The position numbers and the translations under genes were made by a program. DNA of 64,000 nucleotides from Bradyrhizobium sp. 200 (GTDB taxonomy: Bacteria; Pseudomonadota; Alphaproteobacteria; Rhizobiales; Xanthobacteraceae). The stretch is from assembly GCF_023100945.1 (NCBI RefSeq), contig NZ_CP064689.1, positions 1,408,001 to 1,472,000 of the forward strand, in the 5' to 3' direction. This document shows positions 26,486 through 35,762 of this stretch, in pieces (the first letter of the stretch is position 1; the number at the start of each line of letters is the position of its first letter). The notes beneath the pieces are model-generated. The model saw only the letters and a program-made list of their open reading frames with translations, was not told the origin of the DNA and did no database searches.

Positions 26486-27874
26486 CTACTCCGCTGCCGC
26501 CGCCCTCGGCTTGACTCGATATTGGCTCGCCGGATGCTGATCCGTCAGCCGTGCCCGCCCAGCGCCGAACAGCTTCTCCCGCAGCGTCCCTTCCGCATAT
26601 TCGCTCTTGTATCTGCCGCGCCGGGTTAGCTCGGGCACCAGCATGTCCGCGATATCCTCGAAATCGCCGGGCGAGGTGGCGAACGCGACGTTGAGGCCGT
26701 CGACATCGGTCTGCTCGAACCAGGCCTCGATATCGTCGGCCACCTTCTCCGGCGTGCCGACCACGACGGGGCCGGCGCCGCCGATGCCGACATGCTCGAC
26801 CACCTCGCGCACGGTCCAGACCCGGTCCGGATCGGCACGCGTGACGTTGTCGAGCGCGGTGCGCCCGGCATCGTTCTGGACGTGGCGCACCTGCTGGTCG
26901 AGGTCGTAGCCCGAGAAATCGATACCCATCCAGCCCGACATCAGCGCCAGCGCGCCCTCGGGCGCGATGTGGCGGCGATAGTCGGCGTATTTTGCTTTGG
27001 CTTCGGCCTCGGTGCGGCCGAGAATGATCGTCATCATGGAGAACATCAGGATCTCGGCCGGATTGCGTCCGATCTCCTTCGCCTGCGCGCGGATCGCCGC
27101 CACGCGCGGCCCGATGATCTTGGCCGACGGGCCCGACATGAAGACGCATTCGGCGTGCTGGGCGGCGAATTGCCGTCCGCGCGGCGAGGTGCCGGCCTGA
27201 TACAGCACCGGCGTCCGCTGCGGCGACGGCTCGCTGAGATGAATGGCGTTGAGCCGATAGTTGCTTCCCTCGTGCTCAATGCGATGCACCTTGGAAGGAT
27301 CGGCGAAAATGCCGCGCGCACGGTCGCGGAGCACGGCGTCGTCCTCCCAGCTTCCTTCCCAGAGCTTGTAGACCAGCTCCATATATTCATCCGCGATCTC
27401 GTAGCGGTCGTCATGCGCGGTCTGCTTGTCCTTGCCGGCGCCGCGGGCCGCGCTGTCGAGATAGCCGGTCACCACGTTCCAGCCGATGCGGCCTTCGGTC
27501 AGGTGATCGAGCGTCGACATTCTCCGAGCAAACGGATAGGGCGGCTCGAACGAGAGATTGCTGGTGACGCCGAAGCCGAGATTTTGCGTGACCGCGGCCA
27601 TCGCCGGGATCAGCATCAGGGGCTCGTTGGCCGGCGTCTGTGCGGCGTTGCGCAGCGCGGCGTCCGCGCTGCTGCCGAACACGTCATAGACGCCGAGCAC
27701 GTCGGCGAGAAACAGTCCATCGAACCGGCCGCGCTCCAGCGTCTTCGCCAGATCGAGCCAGTAGGGCAGGCGGTTGTAGCCGAGCGTGCGGTCGCGCGGA
27801 TGGGTCCAGAGCCCCGGCGATTGATGCGCCACGCAGTTCATGGCGAAGGCATTGAGCCGGATTTGTTTTGTCAT
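26486..27874 (-). CDS. LLM-class flavin-dependent monooxygenase (NtaA/SnaA/DszA family)
   Basis: 462 aa from the ATG at 27874 with GAGG upstream. Luciferase-like TIM barrel: FDGLFLADVLGVYDVFG, LDHLTEGRIGWNVVTGY, YQAGTSPRGRQFAAQHAECVF and PEKVADDIEAWFE. The group uses FMNH2 from a separate reductase to oxidise nitrilotriacetate, sulphur heterocycles or similar compounds. A related enzyme lies at 41513-42880; both end in an Ala-rich AAAE. Substrate unknown; divergent from an M20 peptidase. Confidence 0.9.
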   Translation of the reverse strand: MTKQIRLNAFAMNCVAHQSPGLWTHPRDRTLGYNRLPYWLDLAKTLERGRFDGLFLADVLGVYDVFGSSADAALRNAAQTPANEPLMLIPAMAAVTQNLGFGVTSNLSFEPPYPFARRMSTLDHLTEGRIGWNVVTGYLDSAARGAGKDKQTAHDDRYEIADEYMELVYKLWEGSWEDDAVLRDRARGIFADPSKVHRIEHEGSNYRLNAIHLSEPSPQRTPVLYQAGTSPRGRQFAAQHAECVFMSGPSAKIIGPRVAAIRAQAKEIGRNPAEILMFSMMTIILGRTEAEAKAKYADYRRHIAPEGALALMSGWMGIDFSGYDLDQQVRHVQNDAGRTALDNVTRADPDRVWTVREVVEHVGIGGAGPVVVGTPEKVADDIEAWFEQTDVDGLNVAFATSPGDFEDIADMLVPELTRRGRYKSEYAEGTLREKLFGAGRARLTDQHPASQYRVKPRAAAAE

Positions 27875-28058
27875 AATGCGAACCTCGGTGCGTGCAGGGT
27901 TCCCTGCGCGTTCGCCCGGTTGAACGCCGGGCTGTTGCCTGAAATTGTTGCATCCTCGCTGCTTTTGGCAAGGCCCATTCGGCACGTTGTGCCACTTCCA
28001 GCGGGCGGCTTATCCCGATAGGTTGCGCTCCACAAATTGGCGAACAAGGAAAAGAAAT

Positions 28059-29444
28059 ATGGCTGAGAGAGCCGACGCGATTGCGCGGGTACGTGAGCAT
28101 CTGAATTCCGGCGCGTTTATCGCCGAGCTCGGCCGCAGGGTCGGCTATCGGACCGAAAGCCAGAATCCCGGCAGCGGCGAGGCGCTACGCGCCTATCTCG
28201 TCGATGACCTCCAGCCCGCGTTTGCCGCACTCGACTTTACCACGCGCCTGATCGAATCGCCGACCGGCAAGGGACCTTACCTGCTGGCCGATTATCGCGA
28301 GGATGCTTCGCTGCCGACCGTGCTCACCTACGGGCATGGCGATGTCGTCGACGGCATGGCAGGCGAATGGCGCGACAATCTCGATCCCTGGAAAACCACG
28401 ACCAAGGGCGAGCGCGTCTATGGCCGCGGCACCGCCGACAACAAGGGGCAGCACAGCATCAATCTCGCGGCGTTGCGCGCGGTGCGCGAGACCCGCGGCG
28501 GCAAGCTCGGCTTCAACGCCAAATTCATCATCGAGACCGGCGAGGAGATCGGCTCGCCGGATCTGCGGCAGGTCTGCGAAGCCCATCGCGAGGAGCTGAA
28601 GGCGGATCTGTTCCTGGCATCCGACGGGCCGCGGCTTTCGGCCGACCGGCCGACCATTTTCCTCGGCTGCCGCGGCGGCAACCGCATCCATCTCGACGTC
28701 AATTTGCGCGAGGGCGGGCACCATTCCGGCAATTGGGGCGGCGTCCTCGCCAATCCCGCGACCATCCTTTGCAGCGCCATCGCCAGCCTGGTCGACGGCA
28801 AGGGGCGGATGAAGCTCGACGCGCTCAAGCCGCCGCGGATCTCGAACGCCGTCCGCGCAGCGCTCGCGGACGTGAAGATCGAGCCGACCGCGGACGAGCC
28901 GGCGCTGGCAGCCGACTGGGGCGAGGAGGGGTTATCGCCGGCGGAGCGGCTGTTTGCCTGGAATACGCTGGAAGTCCTGGCGATGTCATCGGGCAGTGTC
29001 GAGAAGCCCGCCAACGCGATTCCGGGGCGCGCCAATGCGGTGCTGCAGCTCCGCTTCGTTGTCGGCACCAGATATGAAGAGGTCATCGACGCCGTGCGCA
29101 CGCATTTGCATGCCAACGGCTTTCCGATGGTGGAAGTCAGCGGCGCGCAGCGCTTCGCCGCCTCGCGCACCGATGTCGACAGCCCGTGGGTGAACTGGAC
29201 GGCGAACTCGATCCTGAAGACCACCGGCAAGGCGCCGGCGATCCTGCCGAATTTCGGCGGCTCGCTGCCCAACGACGTGTTCGCCGAAGGGCTGGGCCTG
29301 CCGACGATCTGGGTGCCGCATTCCTATCCCGGCTGCTCGCAGCATGCGCCGGACGAGCACATCCTTCTGCCCGTGACCGAGGAGGCGCTCGCCATCATGG
29401 CCGGGCTGTTCTGGGACCTCGGCGAGAAGAAGCGGGCGTTCTAA
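28059..29444 (+). CDS. M20-family metallopeptidase/dipeptidase
   Basis: 461 aa from the ATG at 28059 (AAGGAAAAG upstream). Di-zinc peptidase signs: TYGHGDVVDG (metal His), GRGTADNKGQH (bridging Asp), ETGEEIGSPDL (catalytic and metal Glu), FLASDGPR, and C-terminal VPHSYPGCSQHAPDEH. The central dimerisation lid is present (IHLDVNLREGGHHSGNWGG). Probably cleaves a dipeptide or N-acyl amino acid in the cytoplasm. Adjacent to the flavin monooxygenase and the Tct transporter. Confidence 0.9.
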   Translation: MAERADAIARVREHLNSGAFIAELGRRVGYRTESQNPGSGEALRAYLVDDLQPAFAALDFTTRLIESPTGKGPYLLADYREDASLPTVLTYGHGDVVDGMAGEWRDNLDPWKTTTKGERVYGRGTADNKGQHSINLAALRAVRETRGGKLGFNAKFIIETGEEIGSPDLRQVCEAHREELKADLFLASDGPRLSADRPTIFLGCRGGNRIHLDVNLREGGHHSGNWGGVLANPATILCSAIASLVDGKGRMKLDALKPPRISNAVRAALADVKIEPTADEPALAADWGEEGLSPAERLFAWNTLEVLAMSSGSVEKPANAIPGRANAVLQLRFVVGTRYEEVIDAVRTHLHANGFPMVEVSGAQRFAASRTDVDSPWVNWTANSILKTTGKAPAILPNFGGSLPNDVFAEGLGLPTIWVPHSYPGCSQHAPDEHILLPVTEEALAIMAGLFWDLGEKKRAF

Positions 29445-29451
29445 CTACCGC

Positions 29452-30960
29452 TCACACGCCTTCATCCAGCGCGACCAGTTCGCGCTTCTTGCGCAGCGCC
29501 GGCAGCAGCGGCGCGATGAGCAGCACCAAAGCGAATGCCAGGCAGGCGGCCGAGATCGGCCGCTGCACGAAGGTCATGAGATCGCCCTGTGAGAGGATCA
29601 GCGACTTGCGCAGATTGTTCTCCAGCATCGGCCCCAGCACGAAAGCCAGCACCAGCGGCGCCGGCTCGTAGCCGAGCTTGCGCATGAAATAGCCGATCAC
29701 GCCGAACGCGATCATCACATAGACGTCGAACACGTTGTTGCTGGAGCAATAGACGCCGATGATGGTGAACAGGATGATCAAGGGGAACAGGATATTATAG
29801 GGCAGCTTGAGAAGCTGAACCCACATTCCGATCATCGGCAGGTTGAGCACGAGCAGCATCAGATTGCCGATATACATGCTGGCGACGATGCCCCAGAACA
29901 GGCCCGGGTTCTGCGTGATCATCAGCGGACCGGGCTGCAGCCCATGAATGACGAAGGCGCCGAGCAGCAAGGCCATCACCACGTTCGGTGGAATGCCGAG
30001 CGTCATCAGCGGAATGAAGGCGCCGCCCGCCGCGGCGTTGTTGGCGGCTTCAGGTCCCGCGACGCCCTCGATGGCGCCGTTGCCGAAGCGCTCCGGTGTC
30101 TTGGACAGCCGTTTCTCGAGCGCATAGGAGGCGAATGACGAGATCACCGCACCACCGCCGGGCAGAATGCCGAGGAAAAATCCCAGGATCGTTCCGCGTG
30201 CCATCGGGCCGGTACTGACCTTCCAGTCCTCCCTGCTCGGAAACAGGTGCGTGATCTTGGTGTTGATGATGTCGCGTTTGATGACCTGCTCGGTGTTAAG
30301 CAGGACTTCTGCGATGCCGAACAGGCCCATGACCACGGGGACGAGGCCGATGCCGTCGATCAGTTCGACCCGGCCGAAGGTCAGGCGCGGTTGCGCGTTG
30401 ATGCTGTCGAGCCCGACCACGCCGAGCACGACGCCAATGCAGGCCATCAGCAGCGCCTTCGCCATCGAGCCCTGCGTCAGGAAGGTGAGCACCACGAGGC
30501 CGAGCACCATCAGGCTGAAATATTCGGCCGGACCGAACGCGATCGCGACGCTGGCAAGCCTGGGCGCCACCAGCATCAGCGCGATCAGCGCGAAGGTTCC
30601 GGCGAAGAACGAGCCGAACGCGGAGATGCCGAGCGCAGGTCCCGCGCGGCCCTGCTTGGCCATCTGGTGGCCGTCGATGCAGGTGACGACGGAAGCCGCC
30701 TCGCCGGGAATGTTGACCAGGATCGAGGTGGTCGAGCCGCCATACATCGAGCCGTAATAGATGCCGGCCATCATGATGATGCCGGATTCCGGCGTGCCCG
30801 AAAGCGTGATCGGCAGCAGCAGCGACATCGCCGAGATCGGGCCGATGCCGGGCAGCACGCCGACCAGCGTGCCGATGAATACGCCGATGAAGCAGTAGAG
30901 CAGGTTGATCGGCAGCAGCGCGACGCCGAAACCATGGGCGACGTTGATGAGCGTGTCCAT
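29452..30960 (-). CDS. tctA: Tripartite tricarboxylate transporter, large membrane subunit TctA
   Basis: 502 aa with about twelve membrane helices. Family stretches are visible: [38 protein letters not shown], and [20 protein letters not shown] (the two inverted P-G-x-G half repeats). It forms the inner-membrane channel that takes up organic acids handed over by TctC. tctB ends 8 nt upstream; tctC is further upstream on the same strand. Confidence 0.95.
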   Translation of the reverse strand: MDTLINVAHGFGVALLPINLLYCFIGVFIGTLVGVLPGIGPISAMSLLLPITLSGTPESGIIMMAGIYYGSMYGGSTTSILVNIPGEAASVVTCIDGHQMAKQGRAGPALGISAFGSFFAGTFALIALMLVAPRLASVAIAFGPAEYFSLMVLGLVVLTFLTQGSMAKALLMACIGVVLGVVGLDSINAQPRLTFGRVELIDGIGLVPVVMGLFGIAEVLLNTEQVIKRDIINTKITHLFPSREDWKVSTGPMARGTILGFFLGILPGGGAVISSFASYALEKRLSKTPERFGNGAIEGVAGPEAANNAAAGGAFIPLMTLGIPPNVVMALLLGAFVIHGLQPGPLMITQNPGLFWGIVASMYIGNLMLLVLNLPMIGMWVQLLKLPYNILFPLIILFTIIGVYCSSNNVFDVYVMIAFGVIGYFMRKLGYEPAPLVLAFVLGPMLENNLRKSLILSQGDLMTFVQRPISAACLAFALVLLIAPLLPALRKKRELVALDEGV

Positions 30961-30967
30961 GGAGCGA

Positions 30968-31453
30968 TCAGCCGATTTCGAAGATGCCGGAGGGCAACTG
31001 GATCAGGAGCAGGCGTTTGAGAATCCACCACATGCCGAGCGGGACCAATAGCGCGATCGGAATGGCGAGCGGCCAGCGCACCGGATCGATCAGGCGCAGC
31101 AGCAGCACCATCAGCGGTATGGACGACAGCAGGAAGCCGAGCGGATTGAGCGCAAAGGAGAATGCGATGAGGCAGGCGATGACGATCACCGGCTTGGTCC
31201 AGCGCGTGTTCTGCCAGCGCGAACCGAAGGTCAGACCGCCCTCGGTGAGCGCTGCGATGATGATCGATGCGGCGAACAGGCACATCAGGATGCCGGTATA
31301 GAACAGGACGTACCCCGACCCGGGGTCGTTGATGGTGCCGAGCTTGAGCTTGAGCCCGGACCAGATCACGAAGCCGCCGAGCGCAAGCCCGATCAGCCCG
31401 CCCCACAGCTCGGAATTGTTGAGGCGGAATTTGACGTTGGTGTCATTGCTCAT
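30968..31453 (-). CDS. tctB: Tripartite tricarboxylate transporter, small membrane subunit TctB
   Basis: 161 aa with four membrane helices (about 13-31, 45-68, 84-110, 123-150), the usual size and topology of TctB. It begins [20 protein letters not shown]. It sits between tctC and tctA, 8 nt before tctA, and is expected to pair with TctA in the membrane. Sequence conservation in this family is low; the call rests on topology and context. Confidence 0.9.
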   Translation of the reverse strand: MSNDTNVKFRLNNSELWGGLIGLALGGFVIWSGLKLKLGTINDPGSGYVLFYTGILMCLFAASIIIAALTEGGLTFGSRWQNTRWTKPVIVIACLIAFSFALNPLGFLLSSIPLMVLLLRLIDPVRWPLAIPIALLVPLGMWWILKRLLLIQLPSGIFEIG

Positions 31454-31484
31454 GTGTGATGCTTTCGGATATCGCTGCGCGTAT

Positions 31485-31609
31485 CGTCACCCTGAGGCGG
31501 CGAAGCCCTCGAAGGGCGACGGTGCCCCAATTCATCCTTCGAGGCGAGCCGCAAACGCGGCTCGCACCTCCCGCGATGAGCGCGATTGCGCTCACGCGAG
31601 GGATGACGC
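31485..31609. repeat. Intergenic palindromic mosaic element between tctC and tctB
   Basis: It starts CGTCACCCTGAGG, contains GCGAAGCCCTCGAAGGGCGA, TCATCCTTCGAGG and the hairpin GCGAGCCGCAAACGCGGCTCGC, and ends GGATGACG. It looks like a decayed dispersed repeat. Its position inside the tct operon may lower tctBA expression relative to tctC, which is inference. Confidence 0.65.
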
Positions 31610-31628
31610 TACCGGTCGCAGCGGGATC

Positions 31629-32603
31629 TCAGTTCGTCTTCTTCGCCAGCCCGAGCTTGTCGATCACCTTGCGCTCGGATTCGGTCACTTCGACGACGAA
31701 CTTCTTGTAGTCCTCGGTGTTCTTGTAGTTCGGCACCATGTCGAATTTGGCGAGCGTGGCGATCACGGCCGGATCGTCCAGCGCCTTCTTGAAGGCATCG
31801 TGCAGCTTGGCGACGATCTTCGGATCCATCCCCTTCGGCCCGGCAATGCCGAACGGTGAATCATAGACCATGGGATAGCCGAGCTCCTTGAGCGTCGGCA
31901 CATCGGGATAATTTGGCGAGCGCACCGAGGTCCACACCATCAACAGTTTTAGCTTGCCGGCGTCGACCAGCGGCCGCCAGCCGGTCGAATCCGCCTGCAG
32001 CATGGTGTGCTGTCCCAGCACCGCGGCGTTGGTTTCCGCGCCGCCCTTGAACGGCACCTGCGTCAGCTTGATGCCGGCCATGCCGGCGATCTGCTCCATG
32101 CCGATATGCAGCGACGTGCCGGCGCCCGGCGTCGCATAGGTCACCTTGCCGGGATTCTGCTTGGCGTAGTCGATCACATCCTGCCAGGTCTTGAATGGCG
32201 ACTCGGCGCTGGTGGTGACGCCGAACGTGTAGCCGGTGAGATGAACGATGTAGGTAAAATCCTTGTCCGGATTCCACGACACCTCCTGCATCAGCGGCAG
32301 GCGGAACACGGTGATCGGAATCTGCGCGATGGTGTAGCCGTCCGGCCTGGCCGCCGCCGCCATGGTGGCCGGACCGACCGTGCCGCCGCCACCGGCCTTG
32401 TTGTCGATGGCGATCGGCTGTCCGAGCAGCTTGGAGGCGCTTTCGGCGATCGCCCGCATCGAGATGTCGGTCGAGCCGCCCGCCGGCCAGGGGACGATCA
32501 GCGTGATCGGCTTGGTGGGATATTCCTGAGCGCCGGCGGCCGCTGAAATCAGCATGCCGGCGGCAGCAATTGCGATGGCAATATGGCGACGTCGAAACAT
32601 CAT
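31629..32603 (-). CDS. tctC: Tripartite tricarboxylate transporter receptor TctC (Bug family)
   Basis: 324 aa exported solute-binding protein. Signal peptide after MMFRRRHIAIAIAAAGMLIS, cleavage near AGAQE. Bug-family stretches: YPTKPITLIVPWPAGGSTDI, the ligand loop PDGYTIAQI, and TYATPGAGTSLHIGMEQIAG. A GGGAG site lies 7 nt before the ATG. It captures a carboxylate in the periplasm for TctAB encoded just downstream. Confidence 0.93.
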   Translation of the reverse strand: MMFRRRHIAIAIAAAGMLISAAAGAQEYPTKPITLIVPWPAGGSTDISMRAIAESASKLLGQPIAIDNKAGGGGTVGPATMAAAARPDGYTIAQIPITVFRLPLMQEVSWNPDKDFTYIVHLTGYTFGVTTSAESPFKTWQDVIDYAKQNPGKVTYATPGAGTSLHIGMEQIAGMAGIKLTQVPFKGGAETNAAVLGQHTMLQADSTGWRPLVDAGKLKLLMVWTSVRSPNYPDVPTLKELGYPMVYDSPFGIAGPKGMDPKIVAKLHDAFKKALDDPAVIATLAKFDMVPNYKNTEDYKKFVVEVTESERKVIDKLGLAKKTN

Positions 32604-32930
32604 TGAATACTCCCCTTGCGGCCTCGTTCATGCGAGGCGCGTTTGTTTCTTGTCCAGGATCAATCTTCTCTGAAATCGTCCGAGAAGAAAAGCTCGTTGA
32701 CCGCGGTAGCCCGCGCGCCGTGCGGGCGCAATCGGCCGCAAAGAGACGTGCGACAATTCGTCAGCCGCTCATCCCGAGATACGGAATTTGGCCGGACGCC
32801 AGTGGATGCGGAGGGTCCCGCCGAAGCCATCTTGCAGGCCCGAAACGTTCAGCTCATCATGTGGCCGGGGGCCGAACGTCCGGTTCCGTTTGCTTGTCCA
32901 TTGGGCTGCAGGAAGGTCGCCTGAGCGCTT
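32604..32930. other. 327-bp region without a recognised gene
   Basis: Divergent promoter region between tctC and the hydrolase pair. Short reading frames occur but none has family resemblance. No palindromic operator or terminator could be defined by eye. Confidence 0.4.
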
Positions 32931-33350
32931 ATGAAATCAGCTTCAAACCCCGCAACGGACGCCGCGGTCATTGAGGCGTTCGCAACAATTCCTGCGCTGC
33001 TCGACCAGACGCCCGCGCTGATCGCGCGGGGCCGGTTGCTCGATTGCGAATGCCTGCTCGGTCCAAAGGAAAATCCCTTTCATGTCTCGATCCGGCAGGG
33101 GCGGATCGTCGACCTGACACCGGCGCCCGTGCTGATGCGATCCTGGCGATTTTCCTTCCGCGCGTCGGCGACGGCGTGGGCGGCATATTGGCAACCCGTG
33201 CCGCGGCCGGGCTGGCATGATCTGCTCGCGCTCACCAAGCGCGGCGAAGCCGTTCTCGAAGGCGATCTGCACCCGTTCATGGCGCATCTGCAGTATTTCA
33301 AGGATCTGCTGGCGTTGCCGCGGAAACCATCCGGGATGGCCACGGCATGA
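32931..33350 (+). CDS. SCP2-like small protein, hypothetical
   Basis: 139 aa. Hydrophobic beta-type stretches (LIARGRLLDCECLLG, FHVSIRQGRIVDLTPAPVLM, FRASATAWAAYWQPVPRPGW) followed by MAHLQYFKDLLALPRKP resemble the lipid-binding sterol carrier protein 2 fold, but no decisive motif is present. Its stop overlaps the ATG of an alpha/beta hydrolase (ATGA), so the two probably act together, perhaps by presenting a hydrophobic substrate. Confidence 0.7.
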   Translation: MKSASNPATDAAVIEAFATIPALLDQTPALIARGRLLDCECLLGPKENPFHVSIRQGRIVDLTPAPVLMRSWRFSFRASATAWAAYWQPVPRPGWHDLLALTKRGEAVLEGDLHPFMAHLQYFKDLLALPRKPSGMATA

Positions 33351-34225
33351 GCGGCCATATCGAGCCGATGATCGGCCGCTACGTCCATGTCGATATCGAT
33401 GGCGAGATGCATCGCATCTATTTCGAGGAATGCGGCGCGGGTATCCCGTTGGTCTGTCTGCACACCGCGGGCTCTGACGGCAGGCAATGGCGACATCTTC
33501 TCGCCGATGCGGAGTTTGCAAAAAACTTTCGCATCATCGCCTTCGATATGCCCTGGCATGGCAAATCGAATCCGCCGGCCGGTTGGGACGGGACGGAATA
33601 TCAGCTCACCACCGCGCGCTACACCCGGACGATCCGTGCCTTCTGCGCGGCGTTGAAGCTGCACAAGCCCGTTGTGATGGGGTGCTCGATCGGCGGCCGC
33701 ATCGTTCTCAATCTCGCCATCGATCACGCCGCAGAATTCCGCGCGCTAATCGGGCTCGAGGCCGCCGATTTTCAGGCGCCGTGGTACGACACCACCTGGC
33801 TCAATCGTCCCGACGTCCATGGCGGCGAGGTCTGCGCCGCGCTGGTGTCCGGGCTGATTGCGCCGCAAAGCCCCGACAGTTCGCGAACCGAAACGCTCTG
33901 GGCCTACAAGCAGGGTGGGCCGGGTGTGTTCAAGGGCGACCTGTACTTTTATCGGGTCGATGGCGATCTGCGCGGGCGGACCGCCAGGATCGACACGAAG
34001 CTGTGCCCGCTCTATCTGCTCACCGGCGAGTATGATTTCTCCTGCACGCCGGAAGACACCAAGCGGACGGCGGCCGGCATCGCGGGCGCCAGCGTCACCA
34101 TCATGGAGCAACTCGGCCATTTTCCGATGAGCGAGAATCCCGCACAGTTTCGCCGCTACATCGCGCCGGTGCTCGGCCAGATCCTGGCGGCCGAAGCAGG
34201 AGCCGAACGAACCAATCGTCAGTAG
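33347..34225 (+). CDS. Alpha/beta-fold hydrolase
   Basis: 292 aa. Strand and oxyanion region PLVCLHTAGSDGRQW, nucleophile elbow GCSIGG (Ser near 105), acid in TGEYDFSCTPED and catalytic His in EQLGHFPMSENP. The classical triad is therefore complete. Substrate unknown; carbon-carbon hydrolases and esterases share this pattern. Translation is coupled to the SCP2-like gene. A decayed dadA fragment follows. Confidence 0.88.
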   Translation: MSGHIEPMIGRYVHVDIDGEMHRIYFEECGAGIPLVCLHTAGSDGRQWRHLLADAEFAKNFRIIAFDMPWHGKSNPPAGWDGTEYQLTTARYTRTIRAFCAALKLHKPVVMGCSIGGRIVLNLAIDHAAEFRALIGLEAADFQAPWYDTTWLNRPDVHGGEVCAALVSGLIAPQSPDSSRTETLWAYKQGGPGVFKGDLYFYRVDGDLRGRTARIDTKLCPLYLLTGEYDFSCTPEDTKRTAAGIAGASVTIMEQLGHFPMSENPAQFRRYIAPVLGQILAAEAGAERTNRQ

Positions 34226-34249
34226 GAAGCGCACTGTTCACGCCGCGCG

Positions 34250-34420
34250 CCGCAAGGTAAACGCTGGCCGATGGCTTTCGATCGATCATATCCGCTGTCA
34301 GCCGCACACTGTCCCTGCCAGCGTCCAGCCGAGAATACCGTGGCCTGAATTGGTGGACCGCGGCCGAGCGCAACCAGCCGTTGATCGGCTGGCTGTCGGG
34401 CCTTCTGGGGCGAAATGTGT
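34250..34420 (-). pseudogene. D-amino acid dehydrogenase (DadA) C-terminal remnant
   Basis: On the minus strand three pieces of the DadA C-terminus are readable in order but in different frames: RPRRPDSQPING (about 34377-34409), NSGHGILGWTLA (34316-34351) and ADMIDRKPS (about 34269-34295). The middle frame runs into TGA five codons later. The family pattern is L-R-P-x-x-P-D-x-x-P-x-I-G...N-T-G-H-G-T-L-G-W-T. The rest of the gene is gone. It is a frameshifted, truncated pseudogene. Confidence 0.75.
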
Positions 34421-34764
34421 GCTGTGCGGAATAGCGCTTGGCAGCCCGGGGTATTGCCTGGTTGACCGAGGGCGCCGTGGCGGCTTCGGGCGCGGAAGCG
34501 GCTGACCCCGATCGGCGGCGACAAATGGGCGTTGCCTTTGTCTTTAGTCGCATTCGGGGGTCGAATGCATGATGGTCAACAGGCGCTAAATCTGTTTTGG
34601 TCCGAATTGTGCAGGTATAGTCCCGGGCACGCCGGGGCGGTCAGGAAAGACAGGTTGGAGACCGCCGGCGAAACCACTGGGCAAGTTACTTCGTAAGCTA
34701 CCTGGCAAGTCGTCAAGTTTGGGTCGATGAGCAATCATCTGTAGCCTTTTAAAGGAGAAGTTAC
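34421..34764. other. 344-bp upstream region of the glt operon
   Basis: No gene recognised. The region ends with AAAGGAGAAG before the GTG of the binding-protein gene. It should contain the operon promoter, but no convincing -35/-10 pair could be chosen by eye. Confidence 0.35.
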
Positions 34765-35676
34765 GTGAAACATCGTCAGATTATCGGTTGCCTGCTCGCG
34801 GGTGTGTTGTGCACCGCCCCGGCAATGGCGCAGGAGCTCACCGGGACGCTGAAGAACATCAAGGAGACCGGTGCCATCACGCTCGGCTTCCGCGACTCGT
34901 CCATTCCGTTTTCCTATCTCGACGACAGCCAGAAGCCGATCGGCTACGCCATGGACATCTGCTACAAGATCGTCGATGCCGTGAAGAAGGAGCTCAAGCT
35001 CGACAAGCTCGAGGTCAAGCTCAATCCGGTGACGTCGTCGACCCGCATCCCGCTGCTGGCCAACGGCACTATCGATCTCGAATGCGGCTCGACCACCAAC
35101 AATACAGAACGCCAGAAGCAGATTTCCTATACCAACACCCACTTCCTGACCGCGAGCCGCTACGTCACCAAGAAGGCGAGCAAGATCAATTCGATCGATG
35201 ATCTGAAGGGCAAGTCGGTGGTCTCCACGGCCGGCACCACCAACATCAAGCAGCTCACCGAAGCCAACGCGGCGCGCAGCCTAAACATCAACATCATCCC
35301 GGCCAAGGATCACGCCGAGGCGTTCCTGATGGTGGAGACGGATCGCGCGGTGGCCTTTGTCATGGACGATATCCTGCTGTCGAGCCTGGTCGCCGGATCG
35401 AAAGCGCCGGCCGACTACGTCATCTCCAAGGATGCGTTCTCCAAGCCCGAGCCCTACGGCATCATGCTGCGCAAGGACGATCCCGCGTTCAAGAAGGTGG
35501 TCGATGCCGCGACCGCGGCGCTCTATACGGGCGGCGAGGGCCAGAAGATCTACGACAAGTGGTTCACGCAGAAGATCCCGCCCAAGGGACTGAACCTCAA
35601 CACGCCGATCAGCTCCGAACTCAAGAACGAGTTCGCCAAGCCGTCGGACTCGCCGGATCCGGATTCGTACAAGTAA
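34765..35676 (+). CDS. gltI: Amino acid ABC transporter, periplasmic binding protein (glutamate/aspartate type)
   Basis: 303 aa, GTG start with AAAGGAGAAG 5 nt upstream. Signal peptide MKHRQIIGCLLAGVLCTAP, cleavage AMA-QE. SBP family 3 stretches: ITLGFRDSSIPFSY, GYAMDICYKIVD, LECGSTTNNTERQ and GIMLRKDDPAFKKVVDAA. This matches GltI, which binds L-glutamate/aspartate; exact specificity is not proven. First gene of a four-gene operon, separated from the permeases by a strong hairpin. Confidence 0.92.
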   Translation: MKHRQIIGCLLAGVLCTAPAMAQELTGTLKNIKETGAITLGFRDSSIPFSYLDDSQKPIGYAMDICYKIVDAVKKELKLDKLEVKLNPVTSSTRIPLLANGTIDLECGSTTNNTERQKQISYTNTHFLTASRYVTKKASKINSIDDLKGKSVVSTAGTTNIKQLTEANAARSLNINIIPAKDHAEAFLMVETDRAVAFVMDDILLSSLVAGSKAPADYVISKDAFSKPEPYGIMLRKDDPAFKKVVDAATAALYTGGEGQKIYDKWFTQKIPPKGLNLNTPISSELKNEFAKPSDSPDPDSYK

Positions 35677-35693
35677 TCAAGCAATCGTTTTCG

Positions 35694-35726
35694 CGCTCAT
35701 GCAATGGCCCGGTCATTGCATGAGCG
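35694..35726 (+). promoter_or_regulatory. Intercistronic hairpin in the glt operon
   Basis: A perfect 13-bp stem (CGCTCATGCAATG / CATTGCATGAGCG) with a 7-nt loop lies 18 nt after the gltI stop and is followed by TGCTTTA. Hairpins at this spot typically stabilise the abundant binding-protein mRNA and attenuate the downstream permease genes; that role is inferred. Confidence 0.85.
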
Positions 35727-35762
35727 TGCTTTATCAGGCGACACGGCGGACGGCAGGGGCCC

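Noticed and set aside
34421..34764. Riboswitch or attenuator upstream of gltI
   Set aside because: No recognisable conserved aptamer or terminator/antiterminator pair could be drawn.
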